Positions 11,494 through 24,257 are shown, numbered from the stretch's first letter. The stretch is DNA of 64,000 nucleotides from Gymnothorax reevesii (GCA_029721435.1 CM056584.1:13911739-13975738), one strand, 5' to 3'. Translations and numbers: made by a program. The notes: generated by a model from the sequence alone, not told the origin.

Positions 11494-12049
11494 ATATACT
11501 ATTTACAGCACTATGCAAAGATTTTAAGCACCCTACACGTTTAAAAATTTACATCCGGCTTTAGATGTCTGTTTTTTGTTTTTCTCATTAGTGTTGCTGT
11601 AGATTACAAGTATATTTGAATTCTACATTCCAATTTAAGAAATAGTTTCATAAATTAATGTTGATATTTCATTAAAAGCAGGTGATACAGATAATATACT
11701 CTTGACGGAGCCCTGATATCAGCATCATCACGGCTGTCCGCAATTGCTTGGAGGTGTAGACACAAGTGAGACAGTCAGTCTGTAGAACAGTGGCAAGTTT
11801 ACTCTGCTTGGAACTTTCAAAAAAACCAATTATTTTATAAAACTATAGCACAACAGGACACTGTCCCAAATCTTTAGGTAAAGCATAGTTGCACTTAATA
11901 TTGATTTTGTCTCATTTTTAACAGTTTACTTTCTCCATGTAGTATATCTTTCAGTTAATAGAAAGTTTTAAATTCATTATTTTTTTCATGCATATTTGCC
12001 CTATGAAATTGCTTTAAATGTGCCTAAGACTTTTGCACAGTACTGTATA
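11494..12049. mobile_element. Tc1-type MITE in LGALS3BP SRCR intron (unit A)
   Basis: The ends pair as inverted repeats: TACAGCACTATGCAAAGATT on the left and GACTTTTGCACAGTACTGTA on the right, as in the common fish MITE with ends like CAGTACTGTGCAAAAGTCTT. The interior of about 0.5 kb is AT-rich and non-coding. The unit B copy is at 57459-58013. Confidence 0.75.
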
Positions 12050-12246
12050 TTAACCCCTTTGCGCAGATATAGATGCCGGCGTCCATAAATTCCGAAATAT
12101 CATTCCTAAACAATTCTGAAATTGAATTAACAAATGTCTTGCTTCACTGAAATAATTTTCCAAAGTCTCTGAGTTATAAGCCTTAAATGGGCTCATACAT
12201 AGCAGAAAATAATTGTAAATATTTGTTTTCTGCAGAAAGGGGTTAA
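12050..12246. mobile_element. Short TTAA-flanked MITE
   Basis: A 197-bp element directly abuts the preceding MITE. It begins TTAACCCCTTTGCGCAG and ends CTGCAGAAAGGGGTTAA, giving inverted ends and TTAA at both borders, as in piggyBac/Kolobok-type non-autonomous elements. Unit B copy: about 58014-58209, with the right TTAA mutated to TTCA. Confidence 0.65.
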
Positions 12247-13959
12247 TCTCTGTTCCTTCAGTCATCCAGCAATCTGTACCAGAGATGCATCGATCCACTG
12301 AGTGTATCAATCCCCATTCCTTCTGAACTTTACCATCTTTGTGTCTGGCTTCTTAGGGACTGGCATCATTTGGCTGGATGACCTGGACTGTGAGGGAACA
12401 GAGGACTCCCTGTCCAGCTGTTCCTTTAAAGGCTGGGGCATGACAGACTGCACGCACAGCGAGGACGCAGGTGTCGTCTGTGAGACAAGTACGATTTTCT
12501 GACCCATTTTCACCCATGCCTTTGCACAACATGGAGACCTCCGAGGGAAAGAGTCTGTGAATGAGGCTTGTTTTAAATGGCCCATCGCTCAAATTGGTCA
12601 CGAGTTTCTCTCTCACAGATGTCACCAAGGAGGATGGCCGCGTGGTCACCCTGGACCACAGCTTTGGTCTGTCGAGGGACCTTGGGGAGCTGTTCGACAG
12701 TAAGCGGGACTGTGACTTTACCGTTGCCGTTCGAGACCCAGAGGAGAGTTACGAGGAGGAAACGTTCTGCATCCACCGGCTGGTTCTGTCCCTTGGCAAT
12801 GAGCAGTCTCTCTTCCACGAAACCCTCCAGTCAGGAAATCTCGCTATCAATGTCAGCCAGGACTGCCGCAGCTATGTCTCCCAGTTCCTCAGGTCAGGTG
12901 ACAGAGTCAGATTTCGGCCGATCAGCCGCCGTTCCTCACATGACGTCGGTAGAATGCAGTAGTGGACACAGGACAAAAATCCTGTACTTGACTGAAATTT
13001 TTATTCCCATGACAAAATACTGCTCAAGTGAAAGCAGTCTATTTGAGACCATAATTTACAGAAATGAACATCGTGATACATTGAAGGAGACTTGAAACGG
13101 GTTATTCCATGTCAGATCACCCAATGGATGTCACCCCACCCCCTCAGATTTTGCTCAAATTTGGTTTCTAGGGTGATTTTTGCTGGCAAAGCTGAAATTC
13201 CAAATATTAGCTCAATTCGACCAGTGGTTTCTGAGTTATTGTCCGCCCAAAATGGGGGTACTGGCTGATGTTTGACCACCCATATCTCAGCAACCGGCGG
13301 GGCTATCACAATAAAATTGGTGTCTTTGGCCTGGAAATTCACCAGGGAATCCAAATCTGACCTTAGATTTGATGTAGGAAAAAAATAAAATATGATGACC
13401 TTTTGACCTTTACTTTGACCTTGACCTTCACCGTGTTGACCTTGCGACCTTGACACAAAACCCACACAAAATTGTAACCTCATATGTTCCCTATATTATA
13501 TACAAAAACCAGAGGTGTGTTTTCCCCTCATTTTCCACAAATCCACATCATATATACCTTTTCTGTGCAGTTTTGCCTTAATCTACTTGAATTTACAGCG
13601 TTTGAGTGATAGTCCTTCAATTTTCAAGTGTGGACCTCAAATAAGGCTATTTATCCGAAAGAATGAAGAAAGAAGATTTTGGACTATTTTTGACACTGTG
13701 AAGTGAATTTGAAGATGTAAGTATGCATTCATCATTTTCAGTGATCATCAACAACATATCAACTTTTGAAAGGTGCTGTGCTCTACCTCAATTTTTAAGT
13801 ACCATACTTAATTCCCAGTGCACCCCTGGCTCTGCATGACAACTATGATTTATTACAACTTTTCTAATAAACTTAAATTTTAAAAATTGATCTGAAGTAT
13901 GTTGCTTATATTCTTCAAAGTTTACTCTCATCTGTAAGTGTTGGTATATTTTTGAAATT

Positions 13960-14181
13960 GACAGACCTTCTGGGTGCCCTGAGGATGAATAGATTACGCC
14001 CCTTTCTTCCCCTTCTCCCAGCAGGATATCAGAGACAGCTGTCATTCATCATTCATTCATCCACTCTCTCTCTCTCACTCTCTCTCTCTCTCAGCAGGAT
14101 ATCAGAGACAGCTGTCATTTATTCATCCATTCTCTCTCTCTCTCTCTCTCTCCTAGCAGGATATCAGAGACTGTTATCATC

Positions 14182-14229
<48 letters not shown>

Positions 14230-14270
14230 GCAGGATATCAGAGACTGTTATCATTCATTCTCTCTCTCAT
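13960..14270. repeat. Minisatellite plus TC microsatellite inside the transposon
   Basis: Four imperfect units share GCAGGATATCAGAGAC (about 14021, 14094, 14157 and 14230), each followed by CTGTCATT or TGTTATCATT and a (TC)n run of variable length. The unit length is about 63-73 bases. Confidence 0.85.
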
Positions 14271-15594
14271 TCAAGCTCTTTCTAAAACAAAGTGATGAGA
14301 GACTGATCTTACAGTGATGTGCCATAGTTCCTCTCACCCAGAAACTTCTCAATTGAGTTTTGGAAGCAATTTGTTTCACAATTTCATAATATTTCCTCAC
14401 AGAATTCCCTTTCCTTCAGCAGTGCAGGAAAAGTGTATGCCTTGGATTCAGTTTGTTTTGACTAACTCTTCTGCTTGTCCCAGTTAGTTTCTCAGATGCC
14501 CCGCCTCCCTGTCAATCATGCTGGTGCCATTAGAAAATAAACAACTGATTGGAAGGTGGTACCCTGATGTGTGTGTTTAGTTTATATAAGCCAATCAGAG
14601 GATGCCACATTCAGAATAAATTTGCTTCTTTATATAAATGAATTTTGGAGGGAAATTTGAGACTGGGGGCAAGCCAGTATTGTCAAAATGGAGTCTAGCT
14701 CTGCAGGTCCACTGGGGAAGTAAGGACTTTTCTAACATTTCTCATATTACACTAAATTTACCAATGTTATAATTCAAAGGGGTTACTTATATAGTAAATA
14801 GAAATGTTTTTATTCAGCCTATCATATATCAGTTGCAGTAGGAATTCCTCTAGTTTATGTTTGAATCATTCAGGTTTTTCAGACACATTCAGACTGACAC
14901 TTGGATTTGGCATTAATGCTTATAACTTTCAAATGGAGCAAAATTTGGAAAATCACTTGAATGGAAATAGCTCTGTTCCAGTGCTGAATTATCCTTTTAG
15001 AAACTTGCATTTGTGGAAATGCCCCCAAATGTGACAGATTATCCAGATTCTGAATCCTGATCCTTGGAATGCCTAGCCGATCTGACATATTTTCAAGTTG
15101 GCAGAAAAATTTGAAAAATATTTGAAGAAAGTATGATATATATGTATATAACTGATTTTTCCAACTTTTTCGAACTGATTTTTAGTTATCCATTCAATCA
15201 CCAGATATCAAACGCCGATCATAGGAACTAATTTAATACAACTGGAGTGTCTCAGCCACGATTTACCATCCTGACTGTGTAGTAACTCACTTGCAGTGTT
15301 CAATTCAATGTTTAACCATCTGACATTCATGCCTTGTATACTTCTAAATATGTTCATGCAAATGTCCATGAGATCACAAGATCAGTGTTGATTTGTGGCC
15401 TGAAGTCGGGGTGCACTTTATCTATGGGTACAAGTTCAGGGCTTTGGGAGGGTCAAAGTTAGTGTTCGTCCTATCTACGGGGACATAAGGTACTTGTCAT
15501 CAACATGTTTCATTCGAGAAAAAACATTTTATTTCACCTGGGTAGGCCAATGATATTCTATTATTATTCTAATATTCTGACATTCCCTTTTCAG

Positions 15595-17930
15595 GTAGAA
15601 CTGTACTTTTCACACGGGTAGTAACCCCTGTCATCAACTCCACCACACAAGGAAAGTTTCAATTCGAAATGTATTAAAACATGAAATCAAGTTGCTGGAG
15701 TTACACAGCAGGATTGAGCAGCCCGTTAACGTCCAATCCACGATCTGTCTACACCATGAAAAAGTGTTACTGTCATGGTTTTCGGAACTGAAGAAAAAGT
15801 GTTGTGATCCATGGAATGCCCATGTCCGACCGAGGACAAAATCTCTTCGAGTTGTGAGCTTGGATCTTTGCGAGAAATGTGTCAATCCTCCATACGCATT
15901 AGTTCCTGGTGAAAAAAATCTGCTGTGCATGTCATATTAAACTTAACAGTCAACAATGTCCGAAACCTGCAGAAATTGAGACTGACACTGAGGTGCCTGG
16001 GTGTAGTGATACACCGTTGGACATAAGCCAAGACGAAGATGATGTAAATTTGGTTAGTTCAGAGGTGAATATGGCATTGGCCAGCTTGGGTGAAACTCCT
16101 GTAAGAACCGGAAAAGTGCATGTTTCTGGTAGGAAAGTGAAAGGGCGAAATAAACTACAGTCAGCCGCAAAAAAATTGAAACAGAAACTTGAAGTTAGTT
16201 ATGATGTCTCACTTAGTTCATCTGAAAATGAAATGGACCTAAAAAATATGTCGGATTTAAGAATGTATCAGTCTGTAATGGAGGAACTGAAAGAGAAGTT
16301 TGAAAGGTCCGAATTGTATGGTGAACGGGTACAGATTTTGACTCTCTCGCCATTTCCCATAAAACGAACAATGGAAGAATTTGGTGCAACAAATTATCTC
16401 GTCAAGAAAAGTCGTGCTATAAAAAAGGAGAAAGGAATACTGGGACAGTGTGACCGAAATGAGGGGAAAACCATGTCTGAGGAACTCAAAAGAGAGATTG
16501 TGGCATTCTACGAGAGTGACGAAAATAGCAGAATGTGTCCTGGTATGAAAGAAACCGTGAATGTAAAAGACAGTAATGGTCAAAAGGAGAAACATCAGAA
16601 ACGGCTTGTTTTATCAAATCTGAGGGAACTCTATGCTGCATGGAAGGAATCCCATCCGAATGAAAAAGTAGGGTTCTCCACATTTGCTGCTCTTCGACCA
16701 AAGTGGTGCGTCTTAGCTGTGTCCTCCAGTACACATTCTGTTTGTGTGTGCAAATACCATCAGAATCCGAAATTGATGGCGGAATCCTGTCTGAAATCCG
16801 ATCTCAATGACCTCATGAAATTGTGTGTGTGTTCAGTCGACAGTGAAAAGTGCATGATGGGACAATGCAAAGAGTGTCCTGGTCAGCATGGAATAGTGGA
16901 CTATCTTAATGAGTGCGTAGAGCTTGTCGATGCTGAGGAAATAACTTACAAGCAGTGGATCAGCACCGATCGCACCACACTGATGTCTGTTACTGAACCA
17001 AAGGTGGAATTTATTGAGCACTTGGCAGAGCAGGTAGTGAAATTGACGAGACATAGATTCACTGCAAAATCGCAAAATGCCTACATGAAAACACTAAAAG
17101 CCTTGATGAAGCCTGTTGAGGAGATGATCCTTCAGGGTGATTTCGCTGAGAACTTTTCATATGTAGTCCAAGATGAAATACAGAGTTTTCATTGGGAAAA
17201 CAAACAGGCCACCTTAAATCCTTTCGTAGCGTATCGCAGACCTGAAGATGGGACACTTGAACATCGGAATGTTTGTGTGCTGAGTGACTGCAGGGAGCAT
17301 TCCACTACAGTATTTGCCTTCCTCAGAGCAGTCATTCCATACCTAAAATCAGAGTTCCCAGGTGTGAAAAAAATTCCCTACTTCACAGATGGCTGTGCTA
17401 GACAATATAAGAACAAACATAACTTCATTAATCTCTGCCATCATAGCGAGGATTTCAGTCTGGAAGCAGAGTGGAATTTGTTCGCTACGTCTCACGGGAA
17501 AAGCGCATGTGATGGCATTGGGGGTACGGTGAAGAGGCTCGTCACCAAAGCCAGCCTCCAACGGCCATACAATGACCAAATACTTACCTCGGATGGAGTC
17601 ATGAAGTTCTGCACAGAGAATATCACTGAGATCAAATTCATCAATGCTGTCCCTCAGGAAATTAGTGAGTGTGAACTACTTCTGAAAACTCGCTTCGAGA
17701 CATCCAGGACAATCAAAGGAACTCTCCAGTTCCAAAGGTTTTTTGCTATCTCAATGTCGGCATTGGAGGTATACTACCTGAGTGCTCAAAAAGCTGAGGA
17801 ACCGAAAGTGATGTCTGTGAGTGTGACAGCCCAGGATGACAGTTTAGAAACTAGCCAACCTGCAGTTCAGCTACCAGTTGAAATCCGTGCGCAAACCTAT
17901 GTATGCTGTCTCTATGGCAACCTACTATAG
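15595..17930 (+). pseudogene. Transposase-like protein of the long-TIR element (frameshifted, family unassigned)
   Basis: The main frame 15909-17930 encodes about 670 residues. An upstream frame (15692-15940, ending LVPGEKN) belongs to the same protein: a poly(A) run at about 15912-15918 separates VPGE from KKICCACHIKLN in the next frame, so one base appears gained or lost. A further break near 15675 is likely; a TTTTCAG acceptor-like site lies just before 15595. The N-terminal part is cysteine-rich (CCDPWNAHVRPR, LCEKCVNPP, CCACHI), then basic (KKLKQKLEVSYD). The middle has CVCKYHQNP and CMMGQCKECPG. The C-terminal half holds GDFAENFSYVVQDEIQSFHW, VLSDCREHS, YFTDGCARQYKN, AEWNLFATSHGKSACDGIGG and TVKRL. 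The conserved Asp/Glu in these motifs could form an RNase H-like catalytic core; this is inference. I recall similar proteins as uncharacterised ORFs in fish and invertebrates but cannot name the superfamily. Confidence 0.7.
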
Positions 17931-18867
17931 ATAGGACTGGTGGATGAGATATCATCAGAATTTGGTGACTTTCATATAAACTTTATGCACCCTCACGGAC
18001 CACGAAGCAGTTCCATTGGCCGAGGTCAGCCGACTCTTGTTGGTTGCGGCACGAGGACATAGTTTGTGTAGTGGAAACTCCATCACTCTGTTCCTCCTCA
18101 TCCCGAGGACACAGCATCACAAGAAATGATGTGATGAATATTTCTAAGAATTGTAGCATGTGGCCCCTTGATAATAAGTAGATTTGGATGAACTCAGATG
18201 CGTGCTGTAACTGAAATGCAAGTTCTCAGCTCAAGGATAAGTAATGAATGTTAGATAATCAAGAAAAACAATCATTAAAATAGTTCAGAACATTATAGAA
18301 AAACCTTTACAGAGTTTGTCGTGAATAGTGTTGAAGCATTACATTGTTTTACAGGCATTGGTGTAAAAACCGAGCTAAAATTGCAGAGACAAGGGATATA
18401 TGGTGTGGATTTGTGAAAACTGAGGGGAAAATACACCTCTGGTTTTTGTATATAATATAGGGAACATATGAGGCTACAATTTTGTGCGGGTTTTGTGTCA
18501 AGGTCGCGAGGTCGTCAAGGTCAAAGTAAAGGTCAAAGGGTCATCATATGTAATTTTTTTCCTACATCAAATCTAAGGTTAGATTTGGATTCCTTGGTGA
18601 ATTTCCAGTCTAGAGACACCAATTTTATTGTGATGGCCCCACTGGTTGCTGAGATATGGGTGGTCAAACTTTTGCCGGTAACCCTGTTTTGGGCGATTTT
18701 TGCCAAATTGGGTGGGCCATAACTCAGGAACCACTGGTTGGATTGAGCTCATATTTGAATTTCAGCTTTGCCAGCAAAATGCCAGAAACCAAATATGAGC
18801 AAAATCTGAGGGGGTGGGGTGACAATTTTGATTTTTTTTGGGTGATTTGATGTGAAATGACCCAAAC

Positions 18868-20118
18868 CTGCGATAGATACCATAAAGTAATGTTGAAAAT
18901 CATTATTGACTCAATAAATCAGGTGACAAAGCAGGGTCATTTTCTCAGACTTCTATAGGATTGACTTCTCTCTGCAACCACCGACATTGTCATCTGCTGG
19001 CCATTAATTAAAATGCAAATTTTAGAGATTTCCGCATTGGCCTCAGTTTTCAGACCTGGGTGCTGCGTCCATCTTTTTATACTTCTATATACTTTTTATA
19101 TTGCTGACGCGATCGAGAACTGCGTTAGGAGGTTGAAGCAAGCGGCCATCATACTATGCCCGGTAGTATGCAACCATTTCTTAATATTCTGTGGCAGAGA
19201 TACGACGATGTGCAGCTGTCCAATTCAGAGCGACATTTTTTGGGGGATGCGGCGAGGCAGTGCACTGGTTGAAGTAAAGACAGATACACATAAATCAATT
19301 TCAATGAATATATTGCTGAGTAAAAGCCATTGGCGATCTACCTTAACGGCAGATTAAGTGTCAACATTAGCCCAGCTAAGAGTTTTGATTTGAATATTTC
19401 AAATTAATGTTAGCTAATGTGATCCATCACGTTAGCCTAAAACTACTTTGATTACCTGAAGCTAACAATATCTAAATTACATAATCCAGTAATACTGATG
19501 TGCAACGCTGTCTACAATATTAGACCAGACTAGCTAGCCAGCAAAACTAGGCCTTGACAGGTTGGATTATTAAGGCTAATTTAAGCCAGCACTAAAAAGA
19601 CTAACGTTCTGCTGACACTCAATTACCGTTGACAGACAAGTTTAATTTTACCTGGTTATTAATGAGGATGTCACTTTAGCGCTACTTAAGTAGATAATGT
19701 GATTCGCAAGCATCACAAGCATTTTACAAGCATAATGTGATTCACACACAACTTGCATCACTTCTTGTGAATGCTGATTTAGCAACTTTGATAAGTTAAC
19801 ATTACGATCTCTTTAGTAAACCCACTTTCACTTCGTAGGAAAATTAGCCTTGTTTAATGGCAGCAATTGAGTGGAGACATCAGAAGAGAAAACTTCAAGA
19901 TACAGGATAACCGTTGGGACTTACATGTGGGCTTTGTGCAAGTCCATCTCACAACCAGAGTTTCTAAAATAAAGACAGCGGTTGACAAGATGCTAGATTA
20001 TGGGTAGTTTATTTTTTCATTATGTTTTTAAAGTCCACAAGACAGAAAAGTAATCTGAGCAGCAATGACGTCTTGTCTCCTTCAGTCGACAACGTTCAAC
20101 TTCAATTTCGTTGTACTA
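18868..20118. other. LGALS3BP intron 4 sequence without recognised genes
   Basis: AT-rich intron. The part from about 19067 (ACTTTTTATATTGCTGACG) matches unit B from about 58955. No coding region, RNA gene or convincing repeat was identified between the transposon and the MITE at 20119. Confidence 0.5.
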
Positions 20119-20238
20119 TCACTGCAAAAATCCCAGTGTTAATTCAACTCCTGAAGAGTTTATATGGTACCATCCCATCTATCTTTGTCTCAAATAAACT
20201 CTGCAGGAGCTGAATGAACTCTGGGATTTTTACTGTGA
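20119..20238. mobile_element. Palindromic MITE (120 bp)
   Basis: The left end TCACTGCAAAAATCCCAGTG and the right end CTCTGGGATTTTTACTGTGA are inverted repeats, and pairing continues through about 44 bases per arm (CAACTCCTGAAGAGTTT against AAACTCTGCAGGAGCTG). No coding capacity. Confidence 0.8.
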
Positions 20239-22183
20239 CTGCCCCATTCAGGCGGGATGTAGAAAAATCAATATAGATTTCCTATGATCCCCAGCACTCA
20301 CTCATTAGTCGTACAAATTGTCAAATGCAGGTGTTTTCCATTGAAAATGTCAAAAGCACGCACAACTGCAGCCTACTTAAATTAAACCTGCCGGCGTTGA
20401 GGCACTATTTGTACTGTCAGGTCAAACTGAGGAGGTAACGTAAAATACCGCTTTTTTCTTGTCTGTGAAAAGATATCTTCTCAATGAATTATATTGTTGG
20501 CTGCAACTGTTCCAATGTGAGTATTGTTCTAAGAGATAATGGTTGAGCATACCAATATGGCGGCACGGTTACCTCAAAATTATGACGTCATTCTATCTAG
20601 TTATTCTATACAGATCAGTGGTTAAAAATGGTGGAAGTGCACAGGTAGTTCGGCCTACGGTAGTTTCACAGTTCGAAATTCATCCGCTAGTCAACCTGTA
20701 ACCATAGCAATGTTAGAGCACTGGCATTTGGCTGGGTATAACAGAAACCTAGCTACTCATTTATCTCCAGAAAATTTGGTGGCGTGAGATCATTTGCGTC
20801 CTGCGGGGCGGTAAACAACGTTAATGACGGTAAATATTAAAGCAGCGAAGTAATCACACTTTATTCATTAAACGATAGTAATAGTGTACAGTAATGAAGG
20901 AAGCTAACATGTCCACTTCGCGTATCAGCAACTGTTGACAGTTTGCTTTCAGCTTGCTGGCTCTACGGAAGTTGTTATAAGTTAATTGTAACTGCGGGTA
21001 GCCAGTTAGCTACAGTCTGCATAATCGCGCATTATGTTGTGTTATACATAATCTCAGTTTCTGTAATGGGCAGTGATAGGACGCCAGGTGCCGCGACCAG
21101 TGAGAGAAAGAACAGCACCCCAGATAAGAGACAAACACAAAGTAGGTACACACCTCCGGTAAAAGCTCGCCCTTCCAATAAAAGTCAGCAACATGGAGGC
21201 AGTGCGAGAGAGAATAAACAACAAGAGAGAAGAGAGAAAATTTCTAAAAGAAGCAATTCCTAACAATAAATACAATTTAACAAATCACTGGGAAAACTGA
21301 CAAGAGATTTTCTCTGGCCGGAGTGCTAGAAACAAACAGACACTCTAGCGATAGGCGTGGCGAACCCCGGCCACATATATAGAGTCCGGAAAACTCCGCC
21401 CCAGCTCAATCAGCTTGCTGGGCCAGGAATTCGATGAAAAAGAAATCCAATATCGTCCCGGACAATAGAACAAAGAAAGGTCCAACAAACAAACGCACAC
21501 CTAAACCATGACAGTTTCTGCTGGAATCCATTACCAAACGATTAGCTGGTAAAAGGATGTTAGTCTGCGCTAAAAATTCTTTTCCCATCAAGGTACCGTG
21601 AACTCAGTTAGCTGGTTCAATTTAGCTTTGCCTATTGTATTGGCTAGGAGAAGGCGCGGCGCCCGCTTCAGTGGCGGATCTAGGAATTGCTAAAGGGAGG
21701 GGGGGCCACAAGGAGGGGAGTCTGGGGGCCTCCCCCAGAAAATTTTGAAAAATTAATGTGCTGAAAACGCGTTTTCCTGGTATCTTGGGAGAAAAATCTG
21801 GCCTATTTGTGATTTTTGAAGGTTCCAAAAATTAAGTTTTCAATGCGCCATTTTCAAAGTGCCGTTATAACGCAGTTTTACATTAACAGACAATTTTTAC
21901 CTTTCCCTAAGACTTTCACTTTACTGTCAAAGTTCGTGACCTTAACTCTTTCACTGCTGTTGGTGACTTGGTCAAAATTTAATTGAAGAGAAAATCTTTC
22001 AAAATCGTCCAAACCCTATAGTGTTGGTATTCATTGGAAAATGCTTGATGAGAGCACTATCCAACGAGCTGGTAATCATTAAACGCCGTGGCAGATCCGG
22101 GGTTTTTTTTTTGAAGTGTAACACTTTTCCCAAAAATTTCTTAATGCTTTGATTTGATACTGGCAAATGACCGTGGTATAAGC
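20239..22183. other. Intron 4 sequence, one unassigned small ORF
   Basis: One ORF starts at an ATG near 21066 and runs to 21263 (about 65 residues, beginning MGSDRTPGAATSERKN, rich in Lys, Arg, Gln and Ser). It could be the start of a LINE ORF1 or of another element, but there is no recognisable domain and it is not called as a gene. At about 21672-21750 a purine-rich GTGGCGGATCTAGGA stretch resembles common fish repeats. Nothing else was recognised. Confidence 0.4.
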
Positions 22184-22325
22184 AGGATTATCAACCCGTA
22201 GGTGTGCATTACACAGTTTTAAGGCACTTTGCAGAGGCAACCACCCTCCGCTTCACGTCAGACGGTTATTCGTCCCAATGTCGTGCCTTAAAACCTTGTA
22301 ATGCACACCTACGAGTTGATTATCC
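22184..22325. mobile_element. Fold-back MITE before the LGALS3BP last exon (unit A)
   Basis: The arms GGATTATCAACCCGTAGGTG and CACCTACGAGTTGATTATCC pair, continuing through TGCATTAC and TTTTAAGGCA. In unit B the left arm is at about 59478 and the right arm at about 61394, pushed apart by a 1.8 kb insertion into this element. Confidence 0.8.
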
Positions 22326-23820
22326 CTTACATAACTCGAATAATACATACTATCACGCATAATACTGTATATAGATTCAGTTGAATACCATAGACTAAAA
22401 TGTGTAATGAAAACCTGAGACCCCTGTGCATACATACTGCTCCTCTGATGTTGATGTCTTATGGTGTCCCCCTGGGTCTGCAGGTACCTGTACACCCGCC
22501 AGATAGACGTCTCCTCCTCGTCAGCCCAGTGCCTGCACAAGATGGCCTCTGATTTCAGGGTGAAGCGGCTGCAGGAGGACACGGGCCTACTTTTCCGCTT
22601 CCTGCTCCCGTGGGACAGCACCTTCCACAATCAGTCCTCTCTGTACCGCTACTCTGTCCTGACCGGAGACGTGGCGCTGCAGGAGACTTGTCTGCAGTAC
22701 CTGGCCTGGAACTGTGAGGCTCTGGTGTCTTCCCCAGCCTGGCCCACACTGCACCGGGACACCCTGGAGGCCCTGCTGACCCGCTCGGACCTGGTGGTGC
22801 CGGACGAGGTCTTTGTCTTGCGCGCGCTGGAGCGCTGGGCGCAGGAAGGTCACGGCTCCTCAGAGCCGGAGGACGAGGCCGCTCTCCTGCGTCTCATTCG
22901 CTTCCCAATGATCTCGCCGATGGACCTCTACGAGATGCCATTCACCTCAAGCCTCTACGGCCGTCACGGTGAACTCTACCGCTCTGGGATGCTGCGAGGC
23001 TTCCAGTTTCACTCCCTGTCATCGGCCCAGCTCAAAAAGCATCGCAACGACAGCACTGACGAGTACCTCTCTCGAATCTACACCGGTAAACCCTGGAGTC
23101 TCAGCGTCAACTCAACCGCTAACTCCAGCACTAGTGACCAAACGATGGTCTACGGCGGCAGGCAATACCGCTATTATCCCAGATACGTGACTGTGTACCA
23201 TAACATTAACCACACATTCTCTACACCGGCCCACAACAGCGCGTTTCTCCAGGCTAGCAGGGTGAGCTGGGCTGCTAACGTCTTTAAGACCCAGGAGGAG
23301 TGCTCCAGAAACGAAGTGCAGTGTGAGACTGTGCCGGCAGTACGGCTGAGTAGCCAGAGTGAACTGGATTCATACCAGGACTCGATCCGCTTCGCCAACC
23401 GTCTCCTAATAACCTGTGGCGACGACAGCAGCGCTGGAGGGGGCTACATCTTCCAGGTTCAAGACTTCAAGAACGACCTGGCCCTCATACCCACCGCCAG
23501 CAACATGGGCCAGGCCTATCCCTGCGACTTAGAGACATACATCTACCACTTTGTGGTGCGCCCGGAGTACATATGACCCACACCCCATCCTATGTCAACG
23601 ATCAGCAATCGGCCGAGTGCCTTTTCCACCATCGTCGAATTAGTATATATTGGTGTCCAACTAATTTTACAATGAACAACTTGATTTTCTAACTTCATGA
23701 AAAATGTCTGATATCTGGATCAGTAGTGAGAAAGAAGTGCTATATCTTTGATTTTGCCCTTACTGCCAGTTTTCTGGTCTGTCGACACTGTAATGGCAAT
23801 ATGTATCTCAGACCAATGCA

Positions 23821-23826
23821 AATAAA
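23821..23826 (+). terminator. Polyadenylation signal, LGALS3BP copy A
   Basis: AATAAA lies about 245 bases after the stop codon in a conserved 3' flank. The matching signal in unit B is at 62924. Confidence 0.7.
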
Positions 23827-24254
23827 GAGATAATGGCAAAGAAACATTTTGTTTCCCTTTTCTGGTGTGTTTATCTCAATTGTTCTCATTGTCTCCATGT
23901 GTATTCCTTCATGGAAATCAATTTTCTTCTCCCCTCTCAAAAGTATTTGATTGTAAAATTCGATTCATGCAGGTTAAAATATTCAATTCTGCCAAATTTG
24001 CTGTGCTTTTGCTTTCTAGCTCAAGAATATGTGCTGACACTCTTGAGTTAAATTCCACATTTCATTCCTCAGCTCTATATTTTTTATTCTTTAATTTTCT
24101 GAAAATGGTCACTTTTTCAGCCCCCTGCTAGCATTACAAACTTATGGAAGTATTTTATTGTCGTAGCAAGCTCTAAGGTTTTTAATATTACATTAATATT
24201 ATACTTTTATTACCTATATTTCACAGTGGCCCCTAACAGCACATTTTTTCTTGA

Positions 24255-24257
<3 letters not shown>

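Larger units (their letters stand above)
13099..18863. mobile_element. 5.8 kb DNA transposon with about 0.5 kb terminal inverted repeats (unit A only)
   Basis: The left arm (13099-13578) and right arm (18372-18863) are imperfect inverted repeats. They start GGGTTATTCCATGTCAGATC and, on the opposite strand, GGGTCATTTCACATCAAATC. Matching interior blocks include AAAAACCAGAGGTGT and CCAATTTTATTGTGATGGC (seen in opposite orientation on the left). Both arms carry clustered TGACCTTGACC-type motifs. AAAC lies immediately outside each end (13095-13098 and 18864-18867), a possible 4-bp target duplication. The single large coding region lies at about 15595-17930. It sits in LGALS3BP intron 4; unit B lacks the element and some flanking bases. 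Confidence 0.85.
4416..23576 (+). pseudogene. lgals3bp: Galectin-3-binding protein, disrupted copy A (5 coding exons)
   Basis: The family encodes a secreted glycoprotein (Mac-2 binding protein) with signal peptide, SRCR, BTB and BACK domains. Exons: 4416-4506 (signal peptide, [15 protein letters not shown]...), 10875-11132 (SRCR first half, [21 protein letters not shown]), 12357-12488 (SRCR second half, DAGVVCET), 12619-12892 ([15 protein letters not shown]) and 22484-23576 (end of BTB, BACK, C-terminal region, ending VVRPEYI). Phases are 1,1,1,2 and agree throughout. Six SRCR cysteines encoded by two exons indicate a group A SRCR domain. Two lesions are visible: TAA at 10892-10894 where unit B has CAA, 17 bases into the SRCR exon, and AC instead of AG at 10873-10874, the likely acceptor. 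Every exon otherwise has the same length as in unit B, and the last exon is fully open (about 364 codons). The intact transcript would encode about 615 residues. A shorter product from internal initiation or exon skipping is possible. Poly(A) signal AATAAA is near 23821. Confidence 0.85.

Noticed and set aside
13960..14230. ORF of about 90 codons, rich in Ser-Leu
   Set aside because: Translation of a (TC)n microsatellite.
21054..21275. Basic 65-residue ORF starting MGSDRTPGAATSERKN (and its antisense ORF)
   Set aside because: No recognisable domain, no splice context and location inside an intron absent from the sister unit; not enough to call a gene.
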